Positions 11,924 to 24,423 of a DNA stretch of 64,000 nt are shown piece after piece. How positions within the stretch are numbered: the stretch's first letter is position 1; the number at the start of each line of letters is the position of its first letter. The stretch is from contig JALNQF010000083.1 of NCBI GenBank assembly GCA_028456385.1, forward strand, positions 62,001 through 126,000, given 5' to 3'. The position numbers were made by a program, and so were the translations under genes. The stretch is from Ophiosphaerella korrae. Its lineage: Eukaryota > Ascomycota > Dothideomycetes > Pleosporales > Phaeosphaeriaceae. The notes below the pieces were generated by a model. It saw nothing but the letters and a program-made list of their open reading frames with translations. It made no database searches and had not been told where the DNA came from.

Positions 11924-13350
11924 AGTAAATATACTTGAAGCAATGTGCCCGGAGCGTCTGCACGAGGAGTCGTACGTGTCGCCACTGGAGCTGATGCCGA
12001 CGAGGAGCGGTAGGGCGGGGGAGGAAGAGTGAGGCAACGAGTGAGGCAACGAGTGAGTTCAAAGGCTGGACGAGCAATCGAAGTAGATTGTCATCTTTTA
12101 GTACTCGCGCACAACGTGAACACGACTATCAATCCAGCAGACGCATAGGCCATGGGCGGCGTGGGTCCACACTCGAATATGCGCATGTATTAGGATCAAG
12201 CCTTGTACCTAGCGACGGCTGACATGCCTGTCATTGGCCACGGGCTCCATTGAAGCGAACGTGCACCCCAGATCTGTTGTGCCAGGAGGCTCTTTGCGTG
12301 CTGCAATCTAGATCACGGCCATGGGGCTTGACTGTGGCGAAATCCCAGGGTTTGGCAGAGAAGTGCGGTGCAGACTGGCCTGCCGTCAACACGACGCAAG
12401 CATCTGCCGTGCAGTGCACACGAAAAGCAGGCCTCGCCGCAATACCACGCAGCGCTATAATAGACAAGGCACTCTCTGATTCGCCGCCTAGTCCATCGCA
12501 CAGGCGGTGATAACGGTCCTGGATCGCGCAGCGGGGTTAGCTGTTGGTGGGGAAATGTTGGTAGACATTGTAGACGCGGACCTGGCGACCGCACATCCCA
12601 TGGCTTTCGGCCCGTTGTTTCCGCTGAACCTCCCGCTGCCCCTCCCGCTCCCCCTGGATGCATGTTCACGCTGGGACACACTTTACCTCCATGATCACCT
12701 GGAACTAGCCAAGATCCGTGTAGCTTGTGTCATGGCTAGTCAGAGTAATCACATGTCCAGCGCCTGATCGCAATCCGGTAGCCCTATGGCGAGATGAAGG
12801 CAAGCCGGGATATTTTTATTCTGACGACACCAGATATCGACTCGCGCCTCGAGCCTCTCCCGTCGCCATCCTCTTCATACCGGCAGTCATTTTTCCGACG
12901 GCTGATGAGTTCTTCCGTACGCAACATGTGATCAGTGTCAATATGATACCTTAGCGACTCGTGATATTATAGATGAAGCTGCTAAGACCATAACCCTGCC
13001 CCTATATGAACATCTTATCAATGGTTCCCATCTGCAATCGTGGTACGTGTTCATAACTGAGCCGACGGATGCAACACAATATCGCTCCCGATCAGTCACA
13101 TTGGTCGTCGGTGAGACCAAAATGTTGAGGATTGGTAACTTGGAAGTCAAACATGTGATCAATCAATTGAATGGCTGCTCTAAAGATGGTTCTCTGCTCC
13201 AAACCGTTGCCAACCTCCATCCCAATCTCGACGGCCTTAGTACCAGTGTTATGAAAGTTCAGTTCACCCAAGAAAACACGTGCTTGCAAGTTTCGATAAC
13301 AACGTCAAATATGCACACGTAAATGCTGGTATCCCTCTGTCTCATCACAA
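11924..13350. other. Intergenic region between GH3 and myosin I
   Basis: About 1.4 kb containing the GH3 promoter at its left side and the myosin 3' UTR at its right side. Only short unsupported open frames occur on either strand. No repeat or RNA gene was recognised. Confidence 0.45.
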
Positions 13351-16300
13351 CTACCAATCATCACCACCTTTTTGCCTGCCCTGCATAGCAGCCTGGCGCT
13401 GTCGCAGTGCCTCCGCCAGTCCGCCGGCAATACTTCCACTGCTATCTCTAGCGCCCCCACCGTCCACCGAGCTGACTCCACTTCCACTATACCCACTGTC
13501 GCGTGCTGAATCACCAGGGCTAGGGGCGGGTTTCCTACCTACTGGGCGTTTGGCGGGTGGAGCTGGAGGCTTGGCTTTGCCATTGACGGGGCGGGCGGGT
13601 GGAGCTGGGGGTGGCGGTGGAGGAGGGGGAGCGGGCCTAGGTTGCACGACTTCCTGAAGGTACGCAGACGGTGCCCAACCAGATGCAGACTTGTCAAGAC
13701 GAGAACCTAGCCACCAACCTATGCATGCATTGTCAGTTATGCCCAGCAGTAGTCCAATAAGAGTATTGGAAGAAGGTATAGTTGTACGTACCGTTGTCCA
13801 CTTTTTGCGTAATCAGGATGACCTCACCCTTCATGAGACTCAACTCGCCATCTGATTGCCCTGCAAAGTCGTATAATGCTTTGAAAGTTGGCTCCGTTGG
13901 TGCAGGAGGTGCTGTAGGTGGGCCAGGGGGAAGAGGAGGTGGAGGAGGCACCCGACCGGCTGATGCAGTTCGTCCATGCCCCGTGCCATTCGACAGTGCT
14001 GCCACTGGCTGAGGTACAGGCCTCGGTTGCTGTGTAACAGCAGGCACAGGTCTCGGTTGTGCGGCAGCAGGTGTGGGTACAGGTGTCGGTTGTGCAGATC
14101 GACTGGCGAGCTTCGATGGACCACCGCCTGGACCACCGGGCCGCAGAAGCTTGCCTTTGGTGATAGGCTTTGCTGCGACCTGTTTACCTTTTGGTGTAGG
14201 TTTGGACATGGAGTTTGGTGGCTCTCCGGGCCCAGTGTGGACAGTACCACTCTTGTAAAGATCATCACGAGGTACTGCAGGATCTTTGATCACCTTGACT
14301 TGGGCTGGCTTTCCGGGCTTCTTGTTGTACTCGATCCTGCATAGGGTTAGTCTTATGCACATAGAGTCGAAAAGCCCGACTTACGTATCACCTATCTTGA
14401 GGGTTAATGACCCCCTCAAGACGTTCGTCAGGTGAGTAAAGAATTCAGTCTTGAAGATACAGTTGACGAGTGGATCTGGCTCCTGTGGCGAACCAGCGCC
14501 GATGGAGAACCAATCGTCCTTCAACGTTGAGCAGCTGATGAATTTGATCGCACCCACGGGAATGGTCCTCTCAGCCTGGATCTGCACCTGCCTGTTTACG
14601 AGTATCTGCTTGACCAGATAGACGTTTTTCTTCGTTAGGACTAAGGTCCGAGGCTCCGGCTTACTTGAGCGCCCTAGTTTGGAGACTAGAACTTCCGCCC
14701 TGCAGGAGAAGGGGACCTCTTCACTGCCCGAAATTCCGATAGCGTTTGCTATCACCTCACCAGGCCCACCTCTGTTTCCGATACCGAGATAATCGCCCAT
14801 AAACCTCCGATAGCCAATGAGACTGTATCTGCGCCTTTCTTTGCGACCCTGGAGGACCTTGTGACCTTGGTCACGGAGCTGAATAAATTCTTTGCCTCCG
14901 TTGAGTCGTCGCCAGAACCGCTGAATCCGTATCGCACATTCGCTTCGGTATCGCAAATAATTCCGCCAAGCTCGCTGGATCCGGATAGCCATGTTGTGCC
15001 AGTACTTGTCGCGCATCGTCTCTAAAGCGAAAAGCGTTTCTGGCGTTTTGATGAAGACCTTAGTCATTCCCATCTGGAATTCTTCAGTTGGTATATTGGT
15101 ATCTTTCAGAATCTGCTTAGCACCAGTCTCATAGTCGCCCGTCCATGTGTATTCGCCGGCGTACGAGCACTTCGGTGAGAGGAGAAAGAAGCGTTCCACA
15201 AACTTATCGAATGTCTGCCGAGAAGCAAAGCCTGCTCTTCGAATCCGAACGTTCTCCTGGAGACCAAGATACTTGACCTGATGCATTACATTTGGTTCAT
15301 TATACTCTTTGGGCGATTTGTTCTCGTTTGGTTTGATCGTACGAATGTATGATGGTCGAGCTTGCATAAGAGTTGTGACTAGGTCGTTCGCAGATGCCTT
15401 GATTTTATCTCCAGCAGTTGGGGGACGCCGTTTGTTATCTTGGTCGACTTGATTGGGGAACAGGGTGTGGATGAAAGAGTTGCCACTATTGCCCAGCAGA
15501 TTGAGCAAGTCCTTCAACAGCTGGTCCTTATTTTTGTCTGTCATACCATCGATTGCGTACGACACTTCTCCAGCGTAGTGCTTGATGACGAACTGGCCTT
15601 GGCGTGGCGTGAAGTTGGGGTTCGACGAAAGCGCATTGAGCCTCTGCACGAACGTTTGATCTGCAGCCGTGGGATCGGCATGAGCCGTAGCGCATGCATC
15701 GTTCAGCGCGGCGAAGACGCCCGGTGGTCGTTTTTCCTCGATAAGCTCGCAAACGACCTTGTTGTCGAAGTACTTGATAGGCGTCCACTTTATCTGTTCC
15801 CGCTCGTACTCTTCCTGTTCAGCCTTCAACGTAAGTTGAATAAAAATCTGCTGCAGCTTTTCATTAACATAATTGATGCACAGTTGCTCGAAGCTATTGC
15901 GCTCAAAAATTTCGAATCCGTAAATGTCAAGAATACCAATAGAATGTGCAGTCGCGCCTCGCGCTTTCAAAGACACGTTCACGCGCTCGACGATCCAATC
16001 GAAAAGGTTGAAGTATAACGCTTTGGATAATGCGTCACGGACTGCTCCAGCCTGGGCAATATTTAGAGGCACATCGTATACAGATCCTCTCCTCCCGCCA
16101 CGGCTCGTCTCCACTATGCGAATGGTAAGTGCCTTGTTGACATGCGCTGATTCTACTTCGAGCAGATATGCCACAAAGTCGACCACGGATTGATCTGCAA
16201 TGACGGCGTTGCCCGAGTCGTCTTCTTGGAATGACACGTTTCCAAGCCACAGAATTGCGGCAAGAATTCGGAAAATGTTGTCTTGCTCTGCTTGCTGTAG

Positions 16301-17447
16301 ACCAATGACGTTCATCGCATTGAGCGTGTCCTTGAACTCAGCATGGTCGTCGACCCCTTGGACATCATAACACTTCGATCGGCTCGTGTAAAGATACGAC
16401 TGCGGCTGTTGCAGGCCAAATATTTCTACAAATGTCAGACAAGGCCCAGATATTTCAGATATTTCAGTCCTACCTCTATATTGTGACGAAGCCGCCTTTG
16501 TAAACTGGTAAAATATGTGGAAATTTCGCTCATTGGTGATTTGGCCTACGACTCTTGTTTTCTCGAGTAGATAATTGTTGATGTTCGCTCCCACGGGCTC
16601 TCCTTGTGCATTGAAATGGATTTCAAGATATTTTCCAAAACGAGACGAGTTGTTGTTCCTCAATGTTTTGGCGTTTCCGAATGACTCGAGCAGAGGGTTT
16701 GTGGCCAGCACCATGTCCTTGATCTCCTGGATCGAGGTGTTGCTTCCGCCTGAGACGTTCGCAATGTACTGCATAAGCCGCTTTGCAGCTTCCGTCTTTC
16801 CGGCTCCAGATTCTCCCGAAATGATTACACATTGATTTTCCTTGTAAGCTTTCATGTTATAGTACGTGGACTCGGCGATTGCGAAGACATGCGGAGGGAC
16901 CTGTCACTGTTAGCTCCAGACGCCTACAGAAAGCCATGCGCCGCACCTCCAATCGATTCTTGCCCTTGTAGCTATCTAACACTTGGTCTGTGTATATGCC
17001 CACTGCTCCATGTCAACAATTATTCCTCTCTGTTCATGCTAGCACCTACGGTCGCGGAATGGGTTCACGGACACTAGCACATGTCCAATGTATGTCTATG
17101 TTCCGTCAGCCACTCTCGCCCTTGTGCCCTTGCGCCCTGTGTATCGGATTGGCGGGGTCCTGGCGCCTGGGGACAACGCACGTAGATTTCGCCATTTTCG
17201 AACCGCTTCTTCAGGTTCTCGTTGATGGCCTCGTTGGAGATTTTGCTGATCAGAGTAAGATCTGATACTCCAACTTCCTTCTTTTTGGTACTCTCGAAGA
17301 CAGCTTTCTTCGCAAATTGGGCCTTTGGCTGGCCCCCAGCAGCAGCAGCCTCCTTCTTGCGCCCTGCGCGCTTTGATACTGCCTGTTAGAACTCTAGTTA
17401 GCACGAACATAGGTCACTGGGGTACTATGGGTGGGCGCATGTACCAT
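13351..17447 (-). CDS. MYO1: Class I unconventional myosin
   Basis: Actin motor for endocytosis and polarised growth. Exons (minus strand) 17447-17445, 17382-17182, 17095-17050, 17002-16947, 16900-16474, 16425-14385, 14336-13792 and 13718-13351 give 1228 residues. The motor has the P-loop GESGAGKT (131-138) and the TEDS-site serine in RRGSVYDVP (Ser359), phosphorylated by PAK kinases in fungal homologues. Two IQ-like motifs follow ([23 protein letters not shown]), then the basic TH1 membrane-binding tail, a proline-rich region, an SH3 domain ([10 protein letters not shown]...GWWLGSR), a polyproline run, a verprolin/central-like helix (LAEALRQRQ) and the acidic end DDW, which recruits Arp2/3 in fungal class I myosins. 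Intron 16426-16473 is 48 nt, stop-free and in frame. The first exon as modelled is just the ATG; this is the only uncertain part. Confidence 0.94.
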
Positions 17448-18080
17448 GGCTGCGGCCCAACTACACGCTCAGGAGGGGCTGGCTTGAGTCGGCGGATGAG
17501 GATGTGGTGTGTACGGCTAAGTTCACATATAAAAGAATGAGAGGAGATTAGCGGAATGTATGAGTGTGTGAAGTGCGAATGGTGTGGCGGCTGGATTGTT
17601 GGCGTAAGATTAGCGGGCAGCGTTCCTGGTAGATCTCCCAAGGCCTTCCAACGCACCATGACGGTCGGCCTTGTCGGAACTGAGCACTAGCCCCACCACG
17701 CCACACAGCCTCTTTTCGGACGCGCAAGCTGATAGTACTCGCTATCTATACCTACCAGCCCTAGCTGAGGCGTCTATTACGTGTCGCTCGCTCACTCACC
17801 CTCCAGGCACCCACAAGTAACTCTCGCAATATTCGCTCGTCAAGAAATGAAGAAGCGCAACTTTCAATTTAGCAGCTGCCTGCAAGTCAACTATGAATCC
17901 AAGACGCCAGTCCCAATATGCAAACCGTCTCAAATGAGTGTTTGAAGAGAAGAAAAAGGCAGACATTAGAGTCTAACAACATCGTCAAAGAACGTAAAAG
18001 ACGCCGCGGAAATGCCCCATGACAAATAACAATACCCTAGAACACCATCGCTTGCCACCCAAACATGCCAAATGCGTAAA
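17448..18080. promoter_or_regulatory. Myosin I promoter region and Polo kinase 3' UTR
   Basis: A 633-base gap between two minus-strand genes. The myosin-proximal half must contain its promoter and leader; a TATATGTGA-like AT patch lies near 17525 (minus strand). Nothing else was recognised. Confidence 0.4.
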
Positions 18081-20901
18081 TCATGAGAAGACATCACCGC
18101 CAAATCGCCCAACACTGGCCCAGTCCAGCCGCTTAGACTCCTCCAGTTGCGGCCCAGTCCATGCGTGTGCCTTGGGCTCGTCCAGGCACCCCAAACCGCC
18201 TCGCTCGCACCATTCTGCTACAAGCCTGTGGATAAATTCGATCTTCTTCCGAAGGAAATTGCTTTCAGTCAGCTCCTTATAGCTGTCTTCCTTGTCTGCG
18301 GACCCATACAACAGTTGCTGCAGGGACGCTTGAAGATTTGCGCGTCCTTTGACGTGTTTCCAGGGCACGTTTCCAGTCTCTCCCAAAAGCGATGTTGCGT
18401 CCAGTGGGAGACATAGAAATTTACAGTAGCCAGCGTCTGACGATAGTACCAACTTGGTGTGGTCGGGGAAGTTGAATTGGAAGGATCCATCGTCGAAGCC
18501 CCAAACTCCAACGTTGCCAAGTCGCTGGTAGAACTTCACAAAGTTCACTCGTTGTGACTCCTTTCTGGATGGCGCTTCGTCCTCAGCAATGGTTGCGCAC
18601 ATGTACTTTCCAAACTTGTGCCAGACGGTCCGTACTTCCTCTATTCGTCGCTTGTCCAGCACCTCGATGCGAGTCAGCCCTCGGCCCTCTTTCAGCGTTG
18701 TGTAAAACTCTAGACCAACGCTCTTTGCAAGCTCGCGATTTTTCCCATACTTCCTCAGGTGGGTGAAACCATCCGTGGCAAATGCGATGGTGACTGGGTA
18801 GTGTTCCTCTGCTGTCAGGAGTGTTCCGATGCTACCGTCGTCTAGAACATACCCAACACCATATCTTCGAGAGTAATCGACCCATTTCGAAACGAATGGC
18901 AGTTGTGGAGGCTGGTCCCGCCTTGATTTTGTGGGCTTCTTATCCAGGGCTCGAGAAAGGTTGTCGCGGAAAACGTGCAGGCGTGCCAGAACGGAGACAG
19001 GGTCAGTGGCCGCCATTTCCGTGCTGACTGACCGAAAATTAGGTGCGTTCCGTACGGCTGCTTGTCTTGGGGCTGGTTGCTGCTCGATTGCTCTCACAGT
19101 CGTCCTCATAGCCCTCATAGGCGGCAGATCAGGCAACCCAGTCTCTGTGGACCTTACTTCCCTGCCCACATCCCGCGGTTGTGGCCTAGTTGTCGTTCGT
19201 GTTTCCTTCAGAGGTGGCAGATTAAGCAGTCCGTTCTCTACCAACACATTGTCTGACTCTTTGACTGGATTTCTCGTGGTGGGCTCTTTCATCGTCCGTG
19301 GCCGTGTTGCGGTACGTGTATCTTTCGGTACGCGCAATGGGGCGGGTGCAACAGCTGTGGCTGCCGTGACTCGGCCTGGATTTGAGATCTTTCGTACCGC
19401 GCGCAGGCGGGTAGGTTGCTTGTCTAATACTCTCTTCGTATCTGATGGGGCTTGCTCTGGCTCCGTATTCTCCTTGAGCGGTGGGAGTGGTTGTTCTCTC
19501 TTGGAGGCCCTTGGCAATCGGCCTTTTGATCGGTCGTTCCCGGTAGTCTCTATGAGTGCTTGGCCCTCTAAAGAAGACTCTTTCTCTTCTGAGATCTCGC
19601 TTAGGCCTCCAGTGGGTTGATGTGGCCATTGCACGCGTGCAGGGAAAGGAACATAGACACATTCTTTGGCAAAGGGGATGTTGGGTTGCTTGCCGGCCTC
19701 AATCTCCTTCTGACAGTCTTTCGCTACGGTCTTGTTTCTCCTGCTTCCGTATGCTCCGAAAAATTTCCCTGTCTCGTATTCTCCTACAGCGGACGAATTG
19801 CACATTGCCCACCATTCTTCAGTATATCCGCGCTTGATGGTTGCGGCTGTTGGTGGGCGGTTCTTGGACCATTTCGGTATTCTCGAGGTGCATCCACTGT
19901 CCAGTTCCAATGGTATGTAACCCAGCTTGAAAAACGGGTGGGCAACAATCTGGTCGGGGGTTGGCCGCTCGTCCTCGTGCACGAGAAGCAGGGACACAAT
20001 GTCGCGAAGGTCATCCGTGATTTCATTGGCAAATTTGGCCAGGTCTGGCCATGTGTATTCTCGGGCCTTCAGCTTCCGGTAGATATCTTCCCGCTTTGCA
20101 GCATGGAAGGGCGCCCGGCCTACTGCAAGTGTATACCTAGAGATGTAAGTGGTGTGCAGCCGAGTTTTTCAGACTATGTGCGCTTACATCATGATACCAA
20201 TAGCCCATAGATCCACCTTCTCGTCGTGTCCTTTGCCAGTCTTTTCCAAGACCTCCGGGGCAAGGTAGTTGGGTGTTCCGCACATTGTTGTCCGCCGGAT
20301 CGCGCCGTAGTCGCTTTGAGAGACGAGTAGGGCTGCAAGACCAAAGTCGCCAACCTTTACATTCATGTTTCCATCTAGAAAGAGATTGCCGGTCTTCAGG
20401 TCACGGTGTACGATGTTGCGTTGATGTAGGTATTTGATAGCGCCGCACGTTTGGATCATGAACCGTCGAATTTCGGGCATGGTGAAGTATTTTCGCCTCT
20501 TGATAGCGTCGGCGAGCGAGCCATTCTCGCATAGCTCCAGCACGACGTAGGTGCTTGTTTGGAAGGAAAAGGCGCGATAAAACTCGACGATGTTGGGATG
20601 AGATAGTTTTGAATGGATCTGCAGTTCGGTCACAAACTGCTACGCGTCAGTACAAGTCGCGCCGGTTGTTCCGTGTCCAGTAGCTGTGCACCTTTTGGGC
20701 CAGTTTTGGCGGTTCCATTTTCGATCGGACGATCTTGAGAGCGACCGTGCTGCTGCCGAGATGGTCGTGTCCAAGCAGCTTCGCGCGGTGGCAGATGGCG
20801 AAGCCGCCTTTGCCCAGCTGGGGCCCAGTCTCATACAGCAAACCCTCGGGGTCGCGCACGACCTCGGGCGGCGCATCGGCGTGGACGGATGGGGCAGACA
20901 T
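18081..20901 (-). CDS. Polo-like serine/threonine protein kinase
   Basis: Mitotic and cytokinesis kinase (PlkA/Cdc5 family). Exons (minus strand) 20901-20692, 20636-20188 and 20136-18081 give 904 residues. The kinase domain begins with LGKGGFA (glycine loop), then VALKIV, IVHRDLKTGN (catalytic loop), VGDFG (DFG) and a T-loop RTTMCGTPNYLAPEVL with the activating Thr. A long basic, low-complexity linker follows. The C-terminus has two polo boxes, the first starting around WVDYSRRYGVGYVLDDGS and the second around VNFVKFYQRLGNVGVW. Introns are 55 and 51 nt. I start at 20901 because the context (CAAATGT) is good and homologues begin close to the kinase domain. An in-frame ATG at 21027 would add 42 residues. 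Confidence 0.94.
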
Positions 20902-21435
20902 TTGGCGGTGGAAATGTCGATATGCTGGGGCGCTGGTGTTGTAGCGGGCGTGCAAGTTGGTGGTGTTGGCAGTTGTCGGGGCAACGGGGCGCGAAGGGCA
21001 TGGGTCAGCGTCCTCCCACGAGCACATATTTGGCGCAACATGGCAACGCGGGCCACTGCATGCGGCATAAAGATCGTTTGTGTGTTCAAGGCCATTTGTT
21101 ATTTATCAAAGATGATGCCTCACTCATGAAGGCATGCTGTGAAGCTGTCCAGTCTGGTGTAGTTATGACCAGGCGTTGCGCTTGCGCAGGGAAGACTCGT
21201 CCATTGACGTCGGTCGGCCTTTGCTGCATCTCCGAACAGCACAAGGCAGCCCGGAATCAACCGTGATCAGCCTCCAGGCTGCCCTCGCAACTCTACACAA
21301 ACTACCTCTAGCTACCATTCCAGGCTTCTCCGCATGATGGAAATTACCTTCACATTGCAGTGATCCATGTACTGCAACCCAATCGCACAAACTCCTCTTT
21401 CCACCCATTCCCAAGCACCCATGCAATAGCCCACC
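20902..21435. promoter_or_regulatory. Divergent promoter between Polo kinase and OPA3-like gene
   Basis: About 530 bases separate the divergent start codons. It holds both promoters and the possible N-terminal extension of the kinase up to 21027. No specific element could be assigned. Confidence 0.4.
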
Positions 21436-22222
21436 ATGTCCCTCACACTCAAAGTCACGTCCTTGGCCGTCAGAACACTGGCCAAGCCCATGGCCGTACT
21501 ACACCCCACCTGAAACCCCATCGAAGCCCTCGCTCACCCTCGCCCAGAATGCCATCAAGCGCAACGCCCACGAACACCAGCGCTTCCGAAAAATATGCGT
21601 CTCCTTCGCCCAAGGCCTGCACCGCATCGACATGCGCATGCGCCTCGGCCTGCTCCAAGACCCGGCCGTCATCGACCGCCAGATCAAAAAAGAAGTCCAG
21701 GCAGCCGAACTCGCGCGACAAAAGGCCGCGACGCCGACGGTCAAAACGGAGGCCGAGATGCAGGCTGATGAAGCCATGACGGAGAAGGAGAGAGAGGCCA
21801 TACGCAAGAAGGCAGAGGAGCGATCTAAGCCGCGTATCCGCCCGCTGTCAGAACAAAAAGCCATAGAAATGGGCGCGAATTTCGCTGCCGAAACTTTTAT
21901 TTTCATGGTGGGCATCGGTGTCATTGTCTTTGAGCAGTGGCGCCAGAGACGCAAAGCTAGAAACGCGCGCGACGACATCCGCGAGGATCTGGAGGAAATA
22001 CAAATGGAGCTCAAGGCGGTCAAGGCAGAGCTGGAGGAAATGAAGGCGCGGCATCCTGAGCCCGTGGCGTCGGGGCGGCTATTGGGGTTCTTTAAGGGTA
22101 GTGGGAAGGGGGAGAAGGACGAGGGGAAAGGACTTCATTCGAAGGTAAATACTTCAACGTCTCAGTTAGAGGAGAAGTCAGAATCTCCTTCCAGTGCAAC
22201 AGAGCCACGGCATAACCAATAG
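21436..22222 (+). CDS. OPA3-like protein
   Basis: Exons 21436-21495 and 21548-22222 give 244 residues. The start MSLTLKVTSLAVRTLAKP matches the conserved N-terminus of the OPA3 family. The 52-nt intron 21496-21547 (GTACTA...CCCAG) joins KPMA to NAIKRNAHEHQRFRK, the family's next conserved block. FAQGLHRIDMRMRLGLL follows, then a charged region, a hydrophobic membrane segment near residues 139-152 (ETFIFMVGIGVIVFEQW) and a coiled coil. OPA3 proteins are mitochondrial membrane proteins linked to mitochondrial morphology; the precise biochemical role is not known. Read without the intron, the first frame stops after 25 codons, so a naive ORF call would miss the conserved N-terminus. Confidence 0.9.
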
Positions 22223-22917
22223 CAGCTGCCTTGTATATATGGATCACGCACATCTAGTCAGTGCTACATCTGTTTTCTTCTCTCATGATACCCTTCTCAG
22301 GCCTTTAGATGAATGTGTAGGATTGTAGATGCACAATATAATCCCATAAAGAGAATTTATGCATCTGCTCAAATTTTTGGTCTTTATTCAATTAAGAGCA
22401 CGAAAATGCAATTGTGAAGGAGATTCATGATGCCTTACAGATTTGGAGTATTATATTTTTTGGAATTGCTTGATCAGTGATTTGTTCTCTGCTTCTTTAC
22501 TTTGGCTTTATCCGACAAGTACGATTCTTTGAATGGACTGTGAAATGTTGGAGAATTTCTAAGTTGTGTTACATCGTCGAGAAGAAATATAATCGGCTCT
22601 AGGTTATGCTAGGATGACATTGTATGCTCTAGGAGGTCATATTGTCCTTGAATTCGTGATTGCCACGATAAATGCTCTTTCCTTATCAACTGCAACGGAC
22701 CTTCCCCCTCGTCAGCACTTTTACATTTACCCACATAAACCTACAAGATCTTTTCTCTCACTTTTTTTCAGTAACGGAGGTATCACACATCCCTCCAAGC
22801 CAGCAATCTGAAGTATCTATCGTCACCAACACCAAGGTTCGTCACCAAGCACGCGGCTATACATCGTCCTCTTACGCACTCAACAAAAGCTGACAGACCA
22901 GATTTCCTCAAAAAGCA
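22223..22917. other. AT-rich intergenic region
   Basis: This is the 3' flank of the OPA3-like gene. It is noticeably AT-rich from 22240 to 22620 with no coding frame; the right end may be the leader of the small gene at 22918. No RNA gene recognised. Confidence 0.4.
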
Positions 22918-23241
22918 ATGTCGGCAACATACAAATACTCGAAACAACAAAACACCCTACCACACACGAAAGGAACTATACCAGCACCTTCTCATCACCA
23001 ACCCAACATCGGCAACGTCGTCACCGACCTCCTACCATACTGTACTACCGAGCCTCCACTTCTGCAAGAGCAAGTCATTGCGTTAAGCGATATAGTAGGA
23101 AATCTAAGAGAACTGGAGCTTGTGGCAGTGGGTGCTGCGAATGGCAAAGCGTGGTGTACTGAGATGCTGGTTGGAACTGTAGGTGAGAAGGCAGCGGGGT
23201 GTATCGTGGAATTCTTTGTAGGAGAGTATAAGATTGAGTGA
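22918..23241 (+). CDS. Possible small orphan protein, 107 aa
   Basis: A single uninterrupted frame from an ATG with favourable context (AGCAATGTC). The N-terminal third is polar and Q/H/T-rich. The rest looks like a folded, mostly helical domain (LLPYCTTEPPLLQEQVIALSDIVGNL region) and ends in VGEYKIE. There is no signal peptide, membrane segment or motif I recognise. Amino-acid usage from residue 33 on looks more protein-like than the other short frames nearby, which is the only support. It may equally be chance. Confidence 0.33.
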   Translation: MSATYKYSKQQNTLPHTKGTIPAPSHHQPNIGNVVTDLLPYCTTEPPLLQEQVIALSDIVGNLRELELVAVGAANGKAWCTEMLVGTVGEKAAGCIVEFFVGEYKIE

Positions 23242-24423
23242 TGGCACGTATACGTCACTGCGCGATTTTGAAGCACAGCAAACGCAGCCGTCGTAGAGCC
23301 AAGTGAGTGAAAGCGCACAACGTGACGCGCGCCATTTATCCTCCCCCATATCCTCTGAATGTTGTTTCTATTGCTAGGCTATGGGTTGCTTGTATATAAA
23401 TTGTTAAATTTACGAGTCATCCATTATCGCTTGTTGGTGTAGGGTGGGCACTGGGACGCCGTACTGACTGCAGCAGTACGGGAATGGGCACAATGTCCCG
23501 GTGTGTTGGAGCTTGTACTGTCTTGGTAGCCCCAGGTCGAGTACGGGCTCTGGCAGGGTGCTAGACCGCCAGCAAGCGATAATTTTTTGCCAGTGAGACG
23601 ACTTTTTTGGTAACAGGATGAATGGATACTTCGATGTCCATTTGCGCAAGAATTTTTTTTCCAGTTAAAGACTTTTAATCGGGCTGAAGGGCATTTAGTC
23701 TAGGCTAGGTTTTCGGGAGTTAATGGAGTGCAGGTTGTTTTTTTATGTTGTAGGAGTGCTCCATTTACATTTCACTCCACCCACTATGGGAGGAGCAAAT
23801 CGTACAAACATGTAACTTCAACTAAACGTCTAACAATCTCTGCAAACACACTTGCTTTTTCGCACATCGTGATTCATGAAAACCTCTACAATGAATGTGA
23901 GTTTGATACCATCCACCGTCTCCAACTTTCTCCGGACTACCTTCACTAACCTTCCCACCAGACAAATCTTAACTATCTGTTAATAAACCAAAGCCTACTA
24001 CTCACCCAAAACACTGTCTGCCACGCCAAACCCCACCCAACCATGCCACCGCTCCTCTTTCACATGTACCCCTCGGATCCACGCAAGCTCACCCCTCATC
24101 CAACACCGATCGTCTTCATACCATGTCTTCGTACAAGTCCATCTGTGCCCCGGAGCTACTCTAACGCCGCCCCCACACATACTCGGTCCAACGCGCAACA
24201 TGTCAAATGACCAGGATGTTTCCCCGCACACAAGGCACCGCGCCAAGACAGCGTACATGGAGCACGTGGGACACAACATATTGGCAGGGCGGACACGACG
24301 AAGGTAATTGGATTGATCAGAATATCACGTCGTATAGGTTGCACGCTGCAAAAAAAAATAAAAAAATAAGGCGATGTATCAGAAAGCTAGCAAAATCCCA
24401 CTCTCAAAGTACTCATAATCCAT
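23242..24423. other. Intergenic region, no gene seen
   Basis: About 1.2 kb between the possible small gene and the 3' end of the DUF3712 gene. It contains several homopolymer A/T runs (near 23656 and 24351-24366). Short frames on both strands show no recognisable domains. Confidence 0.4.

Noticed and set aside
20902..21027. A 42-residue N-terminal extension of the Polo kinase
   Set aside because: It is in frame but looks like leader sequence; the internal ATG has a stronger context and puts the kinase domain at the usual distance.
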